A DNA stretch of 38,039 nt from an uncultured Eubacteriales bacterium (GCA_900543755.1 UQSP01000013.1:1-38039), one strand, 5' to 3'; counted from the first letter of the stretch, positions 25,941 to 34,564 are shown. Notes: generated by a model not told the origin, from the sequence alone. Numbers and translations are program-made.

Positions 25941-25979
25941 ATAAAAATAACGCACGGTTGAATGTTAAATCGACCGTGC
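25941..25979 (-). terminator. Possible terminator between ispG and the PolC-like gene
   Basis: Minus strand: GCACGGT / ACCGTGC, a 7-bp stem with a 14-base loop, followed by GTTATTTTTAT. It starts 8 bases after the ispG stop. The loop is large and the T-run is imperfect, so it may be partial or regulated. Confidence 0.55.
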
Positions 25980-25986
25980 TTATATT

Positions 25987-27024
25987 TTAACTCATTTTTT
26001 CCGTAAGGGCAAGTATTTCCGACACCGCGTCAGATACGTCAACGGTTTTAGTGACTTTGCCTTTTACATAAAGCGCGGCTTTACCGTTTTTGCCGCCGCA
26101 AAGCGCAATATCGGCGTCGGCCGCCTCTCCCGGACCGTTTACCACGCAACCCATTATCGCAATCTTAAGCCGTTTTTTTAATCCCGAAAGCTTTTTCTCC
26201 AGCTCGTCCACAATGGGTTCCATATCGTAATTGCATCGGGAACACGTAGGACAGGAAACTATCTCCACGCAGTCGCCGTTCAGATTAAGCGCGCTTAAAA
26301 TAAGCTTTGCCGCTTCCACTTCCCGAACAGGGTCCCCGGTAAGCGAAACTCTGATAGTATCGCCTATTCCCTTAAGCAGCAACGAGCCTATGCCTATTGC
26401 CGACTTTATAATTCCGCGGGTTTTGGTTCCGCTTTCGGTTACCCCGAGATGCAGCGGATAGTCGCAACGGGCGTCGAGTATTTCGTATGCTTCCGCCATA
26501 GTGCGCACGTCGCTGGACTTTACAGACAAAACGGTATCGTAAAAACCGTATTTTTCCAGAATCGAAGCGTGTTTCAGCGCGCTTTGGGCAAGCGCTTCCG
26601 CCCCGCCGGCGTATGCCGATATGCTTTTGTCAAGCGAGCCTCCGTTAACGCCTACTCTTATGGGTACGCGGTTTCGTTTACAGGCGGCAACTACTTCCTT
26701 GACTTTACTTTCGTCGCCGATATTTCCGGGGTTAAAGCGAATTTTATCGAACCCAATATCCGCACATTTCACCGCCATACGGTAATCGAACTGAATATCC
26801 GCCACCAAAGCGGCCTTGGTTTTGCCTATGATTTTTTTGCACGCCTCGACTTCAGCGTCGTTGCTTACAGCAATCCGAACAATATCGCAGCCGGCTTTTT
26901 CCAGCTCAAGAACCTGGGAAAGCGTCCTTTCGCTGTCGCTTGACGGCGTATTTGTCATAGACTGAACGGAAACGCGTGCTCCGCCGCCGATATATATATT
27001 TCCGGCTTTAACTTTTCTTTTCAT
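25987..27024 (-). CDS. ispG: 4-hydroxy-3-methylbut-2-enyl diphosphate synthase
   Basis: IspG (GcpE) is the 4Fe-4S enzyme that converts MEcPP to HMBPP in the MEP pathway. The 345 residues show the N-terminal TIM-barrel start with VSVQSMTNTPSSD, and the cluster-binding region CPTCSRC, where the usual sequence is CPTCGR, plus MGCVVNGPGEA with the third Cys and a conserved Glu. It overlaps no gene but lies 5 bases after rseP. dxr is two genes upstream and dxs is in the left half of the window. Confidence 0.96.
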   Translation of the reverse strand: MKRKVKAGNIYIGGGARVSVQSMTNTPSSDSERTLSQVLELEKAGCDIVRIAVSNDAEVEACKKIIGKTKAALVADIQFDYRMAVKCADIGFDKIRFNPGNIGDESKVKEVVAACKRNRVPIRVGVNGGSLDKSISAYAGGAEALAQSALKHASILEKYGFYDTVLSVKSSDVRTMAEAYEILDARCDYPLHLGVTESGTKTRGIIKSAIGIGSLLLKGIGDTIRVSLTGDPVREVEAAKLILSALNLNGDCVEIVSCPTCSRCNYDMEPIVDELEKKLSGLKKRLKIAIMGCVVNGPGEAADADIALCGGKNGKAALYVKGKVTKTVDVSDAVSEILALTEKMS

Positions 27025-27029
27025 TTTTT

Positions 27030-28193
27030 TCAGACAAACAATCCTAAAATATCTATTATAATCACAAACCCGAAAAGCAACAAAAAGCCCACGGTATGAA
27101 TTATGTTTTCCACGTTTCGGTTAAGCGGTTTCCCTCTTATCCACTCTATTGCGGTAAAAACTATTTTGGAGCCGTCCAGCGCGGGTACGGGCAAAATGTT
27201 GAATATAGCGAGGTTTGCGGCAATAAGCGGCAAAAGGACAAGGAAGTTTCTTAAATCCATCATGCCGAGCTCAGCCATGAATCCCACCGTTCCGACAGGT
27301 CCCGTCATAGAGGTAAGCGGAATACTTCCCGTAATCAGCCCGCCTAAAGACGCAAGTATCAGAAAGGACAATTTTATCGTGTAGGGTACGCAATATTTAA
27401 GGGCGTACAAAAATCCGCAATCCACGGCTACGTTTTTCGGCGTAAACCCGAGTCCGACGTAGTCGAGATTGTTTTCGGAATTGACTATGCGTTTCATGGT
27501 GACGACGACGTCGGTTTCCGTTCCGTCACGCAGCACGGTAAACGTGTATTGTTTACCTACTTGCTTATCTTTTACAAGGTCGTCGTATGACTTCATTATT
27601 CCGATACGCGTGCCGTCAACTGCGGTAATCACGTCACCTGTTTGAAGTTCACTGCAATACGGGACGTTTTCGTCGTTAGTGTAAATAACAGACACCTCAG
27701 GCGCGGTATATCCCACCGCAAGAATGAATATAAAGGCAAAAATAACTGCAGAAACAAAGTTAAAAAGTGCGCCCGACGCAAGTACGATAATGCGCTTCCA
27801 AGGTTTTTCTTCGGTAAAAGAACGCGGCCGAGATTGAATCGCGTTTGTATCGACAGCTGACTCTTCGGCGGTTTGGGTTTGAGAATCGGTAGCTGTTTCG
27901 GTTTCGGGAAACACGTTAACGGGCACATTTTCTGTGGGGTTTTCAGCATTTTCCGCTTCCAGGCCGCTTTCGTCCTCAAACGCGCAATATCCTCCCAGAG
28001 GAATCAGACGCAAAGAAAATTTTTCTCCCGTTTTTTTATTTGTCTTTGAAAGGAGTAAAGGCCCGAATCCCACCGAAAATTCGTTTATTTTAAACTTGAG
28101 TATTTTACCCGCAACGTAATGCCCGAGTTCATGAATCACTATCATGACAAGCAGAATTACCACGGCTAACAATATATACAAAAAATAAAGCAA
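27030..28193 (-). CDS. rseP: Site-2 protease RseP (zinc metalloprotease)
   Basis: RseP cleaves membrane-anchored regulators within the membrane. The 387 residues have the zinc site HELGH (21-25) in the first helix, a PDZ domain (about 165-240), and the second active-site motif NILPVPALD (332-340), with hydrophobic helices at 1-28, 135-160, 270-300 and 315-387. Between GGYCAFEDE and RSFTEEKPW (about 77-123) is an acidic Thr/Ser/Glu-rich insertion longer than in the E. coli or Bacillus proteins as I recall them. Start is a TTG with GAGG 7 bases upstream, just after dxr. Confidence 0.94.
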   Translation of the reverse strand: MLYFLYILLAVVILLVMIVIHELGHYVAGKILKFKINEFSVGFGPLLLSKTNKKTGEKFSLRLIPLGGYCAFEDESGLEAENAENPTENVPVNVFPETETATDSQTQTAEESAVDTNAIQSRPRSFTEEKPWKRIIVLASGALFNFVSAVIFAFIFILAVGYTAPEVSVIYTNDENVPYCSELQTGDVITAVDGTRIGIMKSYDDLVKDKQVGKQYTFTVLRDGTETDVVVTMKRIVNSENNLDYVGLGFTPKNVAVDCGFLYALKYCVPYTIKLSFLILASLGGLITGSIPLTSMTGPVGTVGFMAELGMMDLRNFLVLLPLIAANLAIFNILPVPALDGSKIVFTAIEWIRGKPLNRNVENIIHTVGFLLLFGFVIIIDILGLFV

Positions 28194-28194
28194 A

Positions 28195-29343
28195 TCAATA
28201 CCTCAAAATATGTGCGTAATCACGGATTATCCTGTCGTAAACGCGTGAATGAAGCGATGTAATCTCGCGATAATCCGAGTAAGACGACGTTTTTTCACTA
28301 TTTAAAATATGCTCGACAAGCCGTAATATATCGGTAAACGCTATTTTGCCGTCAAGAAAAAGTTTTACGGCGGCTTCGTTGGCGGCGTTCAGCGCGGCAG
28401 GAGCCGTCCCTCCCGCCATCATTGCCTGTCTTGCATACTTGGGCAACGGAAAAACCGTTTCGTTAGGCTTTTCAAACGTAATAGGCTTGGAAAAATCAAA
28501 ATTTCCACTTTGGGAAGGTAATCTTTCGGGAAAACCTAAAGCATAAGATATAGGCAATTTCATATCGGGAGGCGCAATCTGCGCGATTACAGACCCGTCT
28601 TTAAACTCCACCATGGAATGAATGATGCTTCCGCGCTGAATTACGTAATCGATGTCGGTAGTACCGAAAAGCCAGCGCGCCTCGATGATTTCAAGTCCCT
28701 TATTCATCATGGTTGCGCTGTCCACGGAAATCTTTTTGCCCATTGACCAGTTAGGATGCTTTACCGCCTGCTCGGGCGTAACGTCTTTAAGTTCGTCAAG
28801 ACTTTGTGCGCCGAAAAAAGGTCCGCCGCTTGCAGTCAGTATTATTCTTTTAAGGTCCTGAGCCCTTCCGCATTTAAGACACTGATAAACTGCGGAATGT
28901 TCGCTGTCGACGGGAAAAAGCTCAACGCCCTTTTCTTTTGCGAGCCGTGTAACGTAACTGCCGCAGGCAACAAGAGTTTCCTTGTTTGCAAGGGCGACTT
29001 TTTTACCTGCGTTTAAAGCCGCCACAACGCCGGTAAGACCGTTTAGTCCCACTACTGCCGCGACAACCAAATCCGTATTCGGTAAGGAAGCTGCGATTTG
29101 TTGTGCGTCGGGGCCTAAAAACACATCGCATTTATAGGAAAGCGACTTAAGCTTTTCCGCTTGGGTTTTGTCGGCAATTCCGACAAAATCGGGTTTAAAT
29201 TCTTCGGCTTGTTTTAAAAGAGTTTCCGCGTCGGAGCCGCACACAAGCGCGGTAACGCGGAATTTATCTTTAAACTGCCTTATTACGTCAAGGGTCTGTC
29301 GTCCGACGGAACCGGTACACCCAAGTATTGCAACGCCCGTCAT
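28195..29343 (-). CDS. dxr: 1-deoxy-D-xylulose 5-phosphate reductoisomerase
   Basis: DXR converts DXP to MEP with NADPH, the committed step of the MEP pathway. The 382 residues start with the cofactor motif GCTGSVGRQTLDVI, then ALANKETLVACG, the metal-binding PVDSEHSAVYQCL and the SVDSATMMNKGLEIIEARWLF substrate segment. It overlaps cdsA by 4 bases. Length is typical. Confidence 0.97.
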   Translation of the reverse strand: MTGVAILGCTGSVGRQTLDVIRQFKDKFRVTALVCGSDAETLLKQAEEFKPDFVGIADKTQAEKLKSLSYKCDVFLGPDAQQIAASLPNTDLVVAAVVGLNGLTGVVAALNAGKKVALANKETLVACGSYVTRLAKEKGVELFPVDSEHSAVYQCLKCGRAQDLKRIILTASGGPFFGAQSLDELKDVTPEQAVKHPNWSMGKKISVDSATMMNKGLEIIEARWLFGTTDIDYVIQRGSIIHSMVEFKDGSVIAQIAPPDMKLPISYALGFPERLPSQSGNFDFSKPITFEKPNETVFPLPKYARQAMMAGGTAPAALNAANEAAVKLFLDGKIAFTDILRLVEHILNSEKTSSYSDYREITSLHSRVYDRIIRDYAHILRY

Positions 29344-30317
29344 ACCAACAACCCGGCTATGGAGAAATAAATAAATATAAATACGGAGGAAATAATCAAT
29401 CCGTCAATTCTGTCCATAAATCCGCCGTGACCTTTTAAAATTTTTCCGAAATCCTTAATCCCGCACGCGCGTTTGATATACGAGGAAATAAGATCACCGA
29501 TCTGGCAAAACAGCGACGTACCAAGACCCAGAAACAGAAAATTCAACACGTTGGGAACTGTTGCGGTCAATATGGGCTCGCATCCGACGACGCCGTATTT
29601 AGCAAAGAAATAAATAATTACTCCGCCTATAACGCCGCCGACCAAGCCGCCTATTGCGCCCGAAATCGTTTTTTTGGGACTTATCTTAGGGCAAAGTTTG
29701 GGACCTTTTACCGTAGAACCTACAAAATATGCCATAGAGTCGGTTAGCGTGGTCACACCAAATGCCATAATTATCGCAACGTGCGTAAAGGGGCCGAGAT
29801 AATTGAGCGCAATCAAATATGACATTATCGCGCCGGGATAAATCATTACGAACAATGTGCTTACAACGTTGTTGATGTTGTACTTGTTGCTTACCATGTT
29901 GTAAACGATACAAGCAATGAAAGCGACAGCCATTACACCGAAGAATGAAGTTACTCCGCCCATGCCCAATAACTCAAATGACAGCTTAAAGGCAACGTAG
30001 CCTAAAACGATGTTGATAAACACGAATGAGTTTATCGGTTTTGCAAATTTGACGGAAACGGCGCGTGAAAACTCGTAACTGGCGGCGCACATCAGAAATA
30101 CTATAAGCGCGTCGTAAAACAGCTCGTTCACATAAAAACCGAGTAAAATAGGCGCAATATACAATACCGCAATAAAAATTGCGGTAATTAATCTCTGATG
30201 CAGATTGCTTCTGTCTTTTTTCCCGCCGTTATCGGGCTGGCCGCCACTTTCAACAGGCGACGGTTCGACTTCGGGCTGAACAGGAAGATTATTGTTATTG
30301 TCGTCGTTTTTACACAT
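29340..30317 (-). CDS. cdsA: Phosphatidate cytidylyltransferase
   Basis: CdsA makes CDP-diacylglycerol from phosphatidate and CTP at the membrane. The 325 residues have a hydrophilic Asn/Pro-rich N-terminal extension (1-38), then about eight membrane helices and the C-terminal signature SYIKRACGIKDFGKILKGHGG followed by DRIDGL. PKISPKKTISGAIGG precedes it. It is in the conserved uppS-cdsA-dxr-rseP order. Confidence 0.95.
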   Translation of the reverse strand: MCKNDDNNNNLPVQPEVEPSPVESGGQPDNGGKKDRSNLHQRLITAIFIAVLYIAPILLGFYVNELFYDALIVFLMCAASYEFSRAVSVKFAKPINSFVFINIVLGYVAFKLSFELLGMGGVTSFFGVMAVAFIACIVYNMVSNKYNINNVVSTLFVMIYPGAIMSYLIALNYLGPFTHVAIIMAFGVTTLTDSMAYFVGSTVKGPKLCPKISPKKTISGAIGGLVGGVIGGVIIYFFAKYGVVGCEPILTATVPNVLNFLFLGLGTSLFCQIGDLISSYIKRACGIKDFGKILKGHGGFMDRIDGLIISSVFIFIYFSIAGLLV

Positions 30318-30324
30318 AAATTTA

Positions 30325-31023
30325 TTACACCTTACCGTATCGTCTGTCTCTTTCGCCGTACTGAGCGATTATGGAATCAAGTTCTTGGTTAGAAAAGTCC
30401 GGCCAAAGCGTATCTACAAAAAACAATTCCGAATACGCAGACTGATACAAAAGAAAATTGCTTAAACGTTTTTCACCGCCCGTCCTTATTATTATATCCG
30501 GATCCGGCTGATCCGATGTATAAAGGAAATGCGAAAAATTTTCTTCATTGAACTCTTTTCCGCTTTCGGACAGCAACTTCGCGGCGCGAACCATTTCAGC
30601 CCTTCCGCCGTAATTAAGCGCAACGTTGAAAATGCCGCCCTTGCCGTCTTTGCTTTCGTTTTCCACTTTGTCCAAAATATCCACGACGTCGTCAGGGAAA
30701 AAGCTGCGTTCGCCCAATACCCTGACGCGGATACCCCGCTTTACGAGGTCGCGAAAAGTAGTTGCGAAATTTTTGCGTATAAGGTCGATAAGCGAATCCA
30801 CTTCGTCTTTGGGCCTTAATCTGTTTTCAGTGGAAAAAGCATAAACCGTAACGATTCCCACACCCAAAGAAAACGCATATTTTACGGTCTTGATAAGCGT
30901 CCTGACGCCGGCGCGATGTCCGAACTTGCGTAAAAGAGAACGTTTTTCCGCCCATCTACCGTTGCCGTCCATAATAATGGCGATATGAAACGGAATTTTA
31001 GCGCTAACTTTATCAAACTTCAA
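30325..31023 (-). CDS. uppS: Undecaprenyl diphosphate synthase (cis-prenyltransferase)
   Basis: UppS makes the C55 lipid carrier for peptidoglycan and other polymers. From the TTG at 31021-31023 the protein has 232 residues, with the catalytic Asp19 in IMDGNGRWAEKR, the FGHRAG motif, YAFSTENRLRP, ALNYGGRAE and RTGGEKRLSNFLLYQSAYSE. The open frame extends to an ATG at 31113, but that would overlap frr by 101 bases; AAGGAA sits about 11 bases before the TTG and the family N-terminus fits, so TTG is preferred. It overlaps frr by 11 bases. Confidence 0.92.
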   Translation of the reverse strand: MKFDKVSAKIPFHIAIIMDGNGRWAEKRSLLRKFGHRAGVRTLIKTVKYAFSLGVGIVTVYAFSTENRLRPKDEVDSLIDLIRKNFATTFRDLVKRGIRVRVLGERSFFPDDVVDILDKVENESKDGKGGIFNVALNYGGRAEMVRAAKLLSESGKEFNEENFSHFLYTSDQPDPDIIIRTGGEKRLSNFLLYQSAYSELFFVDTLWPDFSNQELDSIIAQYGERDRRYGKV

Positions 31024-31588
31024 GTATCTCGCTTTCCTTATCTTTAATAATCGTATCAACCGAAGCGATGTTTTTGTCAAGAATGTTTTGTACTTCTTTT
31101 TCGTAAGAAGCAACTTCGTCTTCGGTAATCGCGTTGTTCTTCTTGAAATTCTTGATTTTATCCATGACGTCGCGGCGCGAATTTCTAAGCGTAACCTTAT
31201 GATCTTCGCCTATTTTCTTGACTTGTTTAACTAAGTCGCGACGGCGCTCTTCGGTAAGCTGGGGAAAAACAAGCCTGATGACTTTTCCGTCATCGGTGGG
31301 CGTAATGCCGATATCCGACGCGGTAATAGCCTTTACTACGGCTTTAATCATGCTTGTGTCCCAAAGAGAAATCTGTAAAAGACGCGCCTCGGGCACGGTA
31401 ATGTTTGCCATCTGATTCAACGGAGTAAGCGCACCGTAGTAATCCACCGTAATTTTGTTGAGTATCTGAGGATTGGCACGACCCGCGCGAATTGCGTTCA
31501 GTTCGGATTTCAAATGCTCTACGGTGTCCATAAGAGCCAACTCATATTCATCGAAAGCGTCCTTTACTTCGGGTAAATTAAAAATCAT
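31013..31588 (-). CDS. frr: Ribosome recycling factor
   Basis: RRF splits post-termination ribosomes with EF-G. The 191 residues include HLKSELNAIRAGRANP, the VDYYGALTPLNQMANI segment, ERRRDLVKQVKKIGED and the C-terminal three-helix bundle end. GGAGG lies 5 bases before the ATG. It has its own promoter in the pyrH-frr gap. Confidence 0.97.
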   Translation of the reverse strand: MIFNLPEVKDAFDEYELALMDTVEHLKSELNAIRAGRANPQILNKITVDYYGALTPLNQMANITVPEARLLQISLWDTSMIKAVVKAITASDIGITPTDDGKVIRLVFPQLTEERRRDLVKQVKKIGEDHKVTLRNSRRDVMDKIKNFKKNNAITEDEVASYEKEVQNILDKNIASVDTIIKDKESEILEV

Positions 31589-31617
31589 AAATCCTCCGTT
31601 TGCCGTAAATATTTTTT

Positions 31618-31645
31618 GCTTTTTGCGCGCTTTAAGGCAAAAAGC
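31618..31645 (-). repeat. Stem-loop in frr leader
   Basis: GCTTTTTG / CAAAAAGC, 8 bp, with a 12-base loop, lies between the frr promoter and its ribosome site. On the minus strand it is followed by A-rich sequence, so it does not look like a terminator. Confidence 0.4.
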
Positions 31646-31660
31646 AAGGCCAGTAGCAAT

Positions 31661-31689
31661 ATTATATCAAAGAAATCCTTTTTTTACAA
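31661..31689 (-). promoter_or_regulatory. Vegetative promoter for frr-uppS-cdsA-dxr-rseP-ispG
   Basis: Minus strand: -35 TTGTAA (31684-31689), 17-base spacer ending in TGA, perfect -10 TATAAT (31661-31666) with extended TGn. The -35 almost touches the pyrH stop. Confidence 0.72.
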
Positions 31690-31692
31690 CTG

Positions 31693-32388
31693 TTATGCGA
31701 TGATTGTTCCTATTTTTTCGCCGTGCGCAGCTTTAATAAGTCCGTTTTCGCTGCCCAAACCGAAAGCAACTATGGGTATTCGGTTTTCCATGCACAGAGT
31801 TATGGAAGTAAAGTCCATGACGTTGAGATTGCGGTTCATTACGTCCATATAAGAAATAGACTCGATCTTCTTTGCGTCGGGATTGGTCTTGGGATCGGAG
31901 TCATATACTCCGTCCACGTTTTTAGCCATCAAAAGTACGTCGGCTTTAATCTCGATTGCACGCAAAGCGGCACCCGAATCGGTGGAAAAATAAGGATTAC
32001 CCGTACCGCATGCGAAAATAACTATTCTCCCGCACTCGAAGTGCCTGAGCGCTTTACGAAGAATAAACGGCTCTGCAACCGAAGGTATGGTAAGCGCGGT
32101 TTGCACTCTTACGGGCACGCCCTTCTTTTCAATCGCGTCCTGAAGTGCCAGCGAATTCATGATAGTGGCAATCATGCCCATATGGTCGGCAGTAACTCTG
32201 TCCATATTGGTACCCTGACGGCCGCGCCAGAAATTGCCGCCTCCGACGACGATGCCTATTTCGACGCCTTCGTTATGAAGCTCGACTACCTGCTTGACTA
32301 TATGCTCAACTGTTGCGAAGTCGATGCCCGACCCGCTTTCACCGGCAAGCGCCTCGCCGCTTATTTTCAAAAGAACTCTTTTATACAC
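31693..32388 (-). CDS. pyrH: UMP kinase
   Basis: UMP kinase phosphorylates UMP to UDP for pyrimidine nucleotide and cell-wall precursor supply. From the GTG at 32386-32388 it has 231 residues: KRVLLKISGEAL at the start, GGGNFWRGRQG, the MNSLALQDAIE block and TDSGAALRAIEI. A longer frame to a TTG at 32421 exists, but GGAGG lies 9 bases before the GTG inside it, so GTG is chosen. It follows a terminator hairpin after tsf. Confidence 0.94.
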   Translation of the reverse strand: MYKRVLLKISGEALAGESGSGIDFATVEHIVKQVVELHNEGVEIGIVVGGGNFWRGRQGTNMDRVTADHMGMIATIMNSLALQDAIEKKGVPVRVQTALTIPSVAEPFILRKALRHFECGRIVIFACGTGNPYFSTDSGAALRAIEIKADVLLMAKNVDGVYDSDPKTNPDAKKIESISYMDVMNRNLNVMDFTSITLCMENRIPIVAFGLGSENGLIKAAHGEKIGTIIA

Positions 32389-32402
32389 GACAATATTCCT
32401 CC

Positions 32403-32434
32403 AAAAAAATAGGAACACCAAAATAAGTGTTCCT
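32403..32434 (-). terminator. Terminator or attenuator between tsf and pyrH
   Basis: Minus strand: AGGAACAC / GTGTTCCT, 8 bp, with an 8-base loop, followed by ATTTTTTT. The T-run runs directly into the GGAGG of pyrH. It may terminate rpsB-tsf or act as a read-through attenuator; I see no strong promoter between it and pyrH. Confidence 0.75.
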
Positions 32435-32451
32435 ATAAAACTTTAAAACAA

Positions 32452-33387
32452 TTATCTGTTTGCAATCTTCGCGATTTCTTCGGCGAAGTTTTCGTTTTTC
32501 TTTTCAAGCCCCTCGCCCATCACAAAACGCTCGAAACGAACGATTTTTGCGCTGCCGCCTGCGGCTTTGGCAACGTTTTCAAGGTGCTTGGAAACGGTAA
32601 CGGAAGGATCTTTGACAAAATCCTGATCGACAAGGCAAACTTCCTTATAGAATTTTTTAATTCTGCCTTCCAGCATCTTTTCGATAATCTGATCGGGCTT
32701 GGAAGCGTTTTTGGGATCGTTTTTAATCTGCGCCTTCAGTATTTCCTTTTCGTGCGCGACTTCTTCAGCAGGAACTTCGGCGTCGTAGGAATATTTGGGG
32801 GCGAAAGCAGCAATATGCATTGCGATATCGTGGCAAGCCGCATTAAAATCTGCATTGCCGGACAAATCCTTATCCGTCTCCACGCCCAGAAGAACGCCTA
32901 TTTTGCCGCCCATGTGAATATAGGTTTCCGCTCTGCCGTTCATTTCCATGCGGGTAAAACGACGAAGCGAAATCTTTTCGCCGATTTTGGCGGTAGCATT
33001 GTTTACTTTATCAAGAACCGTGCCGTCGGCGTCAATAGCCTTTTCGGCAAGCAAAGCTTCCACGTCAGCGGGATTAGTCAGGGCAACCTGCTTGGCGATA
33101 CTGTCGGCAAACTCCACAAACGATGCGTTTTTCGCGACGAAATCGGATTCGCAGTTGATTTCAGCCAATGCGCCGATTTTACCGTCCTCGCTCATGAACG
33201 CGCTTACAACGCCTTCCGAAGCAATGCGGGAAGCTTTTTTGGCAGCAATGCTTACACCCTGTTCTCTAAGATATTCCGCAGCTTTGTCCATATCGCCGTC
33301 GGTGGCGGTCAAAGCTTTCTTACAATCCATCATGCCGGCGCCGGTCTGCTCTCTGAGCTTTGCGACGTCTTTAGCCGTAAATGCCAT
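32452..33387 (-). CDS. tsf: Elongation factor Ts
   Basis: EF-Ts exchanges GDP on EF-Tu. The 311 residues begin with the UBA-like domain TAKDVAKLREQTGAGMMDCKKAL, the EF-Tu-contacting core with VSAFMSEDGKIGALAEINCESDF and the DFVAKN motif, then a dimerisation region and C-terminal module. AAGGAG lies before the ATG. It follows rpsB by 209 bases. Confidence 0.97.
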   Translation of the reverse strand: MAFTAKDVAKLREQTGAGMMDCKKALTATDGDMDKAAEYLREQGVSIAAKKASRIASEGVVSAFMSEDGKIGALAEINCESDFVAKNASFVEFADSIAKQVALTNPADVEALLAEKAIDADGTVLDKVNNATAKIGEKISLRRFTRMEMNGRAETYIHMGGKIGVLLGVETDKDLSGNADFNAACHDIAMHIAAFAPKYSYDAEVPAEEVAHEKEILKAQIKNDPKNASKPDQIIEKMLEGRIKKFYKEVCLVDQDFVKDPSVTVSKHLENVAKAAGGSAKIVRFERFVMGEGLEKKNENFAEEIAKIANR

Positions 33388-33596
33388 AAGTATATCTCCT
33401 TTTTTGTTTTAACTTTGATTAAGATTTTTTAAAGAATGACGCAATAAATGTTTGCACTACGGAAGTTTTAACTATATCCTTAAGAATATCGCTTTAAATT
33501 AACAAAAGTAATAAGAAAACGAACAAAGCTTATCTGACAATATAATTCTCAATCCGTTTATCGCTTAAACGCGTCAATCCGAAAAATTCAATAAAA
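33388..33596 (-). other. 209-base rpsB-tsf spacer, no gene seen
   Basis: This AT-rich gap contains scattered TTGACG and TTGTCA boxes without a convincing -10, and only a weak 5-bp hairpin (CGTTT / AAACG). I see no coding sign and no clear terminator. Such a spacer is longer than usual for rpsB-tsf. Confidence 0.5.
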
Positions 33597-34412
33597 TCAG
33601 CCTTCGACAGCCTCTTCGACGACCTTTTCGGCCTCTTCTTCGGCTTCTTCCTCAGCCTGAGCTTTAGCAGCCTCGGACTCGGCGTTCATCTGAGCTTCCA
33701 TCTGACGGCGAAGGGCAAGTCCTTCCTCGCCTTCGCGAGCTTCGATAACAGCGTCGGCCATAGCGCTTGCAATGAGTTTAATGGAGCGGATTGCGTCGTC
33801 GTTTCCGGGAATAACGTAATCAACTTCATCGGGATCGCAGTTGGTATCCACGATGCCTACGATAGGAATGTTAAGCTTGCGCGCTTCGGAAACGGCAAGA
33901 TGCTCTTTCTTGGGGTCAACGATAAACAAAGCGCCGGGAAGCGAATGCATTTCTTTGATTCCGCCCAGATTTTCCTCAAGTTTATCGCGCTCGGCAATAA
34001 GCTTTGCAACTTCTTTCTTGGGAAGAACGTTAAACTCGTTCATCTTTTCCATCTGGTTAAGTTTGTTAAGTCTTTCGATTCTGGTACGAATGGTGCTGAA
34101 ATTGGTAAGCGTGCCGCCCAGCCATCTAGACTTGACGTAATACATACCGCACTTTTCGGCTTCCTGCTGAATGGCCTCCTGAGCCTGTTTCTTGGTGCCG
34201 ACGAAAAGAATGTTTTTACCGCTTTCGGCAACGCTTTTGATAAAAGCATAAGCTTCGTCGATAAGGCCTACGGTCTTTTCGAGATTGATGATGTAAATGT
34301 CGTTTCTGGAAGTATAGATATACTTCTTCATCTTCGGATTCCATTTACGGGTGGGGTGTCCGAAATGCACGCCCGCCTCAAGCAGCTGCTTCATTGAAAC
34401 AACGTTAGTCAT
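33597..34412 (-). CDS. rpsB: 30S ribosomal protein S2
   Basis: S2 joins the 30S subunit late and bridges toward S1 in many bacteria. From the ATG at 34410-34412 the protein has 271 residues: MKQLLEAGVHFGHPTRKWNP, the YIYTSRNDIYIINL segment, KSRWLGGTLTNF and PIVGIVDTNCDPD. The C-terminus (about 225-271) is an acidic Ala/Glu-rich extension. A longer frame to 34547 is contained in the leader; AGGAGG 7 bases before the ATG decides the start. Confidence 0.97.
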   Translation of the reverse strand: MTNVVSMKQLLEAGVHFGHPTRKWNPKMKKYIYTSRNDIYIINLEKTVGLIDEAYAFIKSVAESGKNILFVGTKKQAQEAIQQEAEKCGMYYVKSRWLGGTLTNFSTIRTRIERLNKLNQMEKMNEFNVLPKKEVAKLIAERDKLEENLGGIKEMHSLPGALFIVDPKKEHLAVSEARKLNIPIVGIVDTNCDPDEVDYVIPGNDDAIRSIKLIASAMADAVIEAREGEEGLALRRQMEAQMNAESEAAKAQAEEEAEEEAEKVVEEAVEG

Positions 34413-34530
34413 GGTTTTACCTCCTGTTGTACCTCCCCGACTGTCATTTCGAATCCCATTCGGACGGCCGATAATCAGATTTTGCCGCCCGCACAGAAGG
34501 ACCGATCCCTTCGGGTGCGTATTAAACCGT
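34413..34530 (-). promoter_or_regulatory. Structured rpsB leader
   Basis: About 117 bases of 5' leader follow the predicted transcription start. Its first part can form an imperfect hairpin (CGCAC / GTGCG flanking GAAGG / CCTTC); the second part has CGAAT / ATTCG around GGG within a longer CCG...CGG frame. It ends in the AGGAGG of rpsB. S2 leaders are autoregulated in several bacteria, so this is a candidate S2-binding leader; not shown here. Confidence 0.45.
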
Positions 34531-34535
34531 TTAGC

Positions 34536-34564
34536 ATTATAGCACATTAAAAAAAATAATGCAA
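34536..34564 (-). promoter_or_regulatory. Strong vegetative promoter of rpsB-tsf
   Basis: Minus strand: -35 TTGCAT (34559-34564), 17-base spacer ending in TGC, perfect -10 TATAAT (34536-34541) with extended TGn. The -35 lies in one arm of the upstream terminator hairpin. Confidence 0.82.

Noticed and set aside
25085..25990. A 301-codon open frame on the plus strand
   Set aside because: It is antisense to the PolC-like gene, whose exonuclease motifs are clear; its translation is rich in Arg, Phe and Lys with no recognisable domain.
31024..31113. N-terminal extension of UppS to an ATG at 31113
   Set aside because: It would overlap frr by 101 bases; the TTG at 31023 has a ribosome site and fits family N-termini.
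32584..33432. A 282-codon open frame on the plus strand
   Set aside because: Antisense to tsf, which is securely identified; no family resemblance.
34413..34547. 45-residue N-terminal extension of S2
   Set aside because: It spans the promoter and leader; AGGAGG places the start at 34412.
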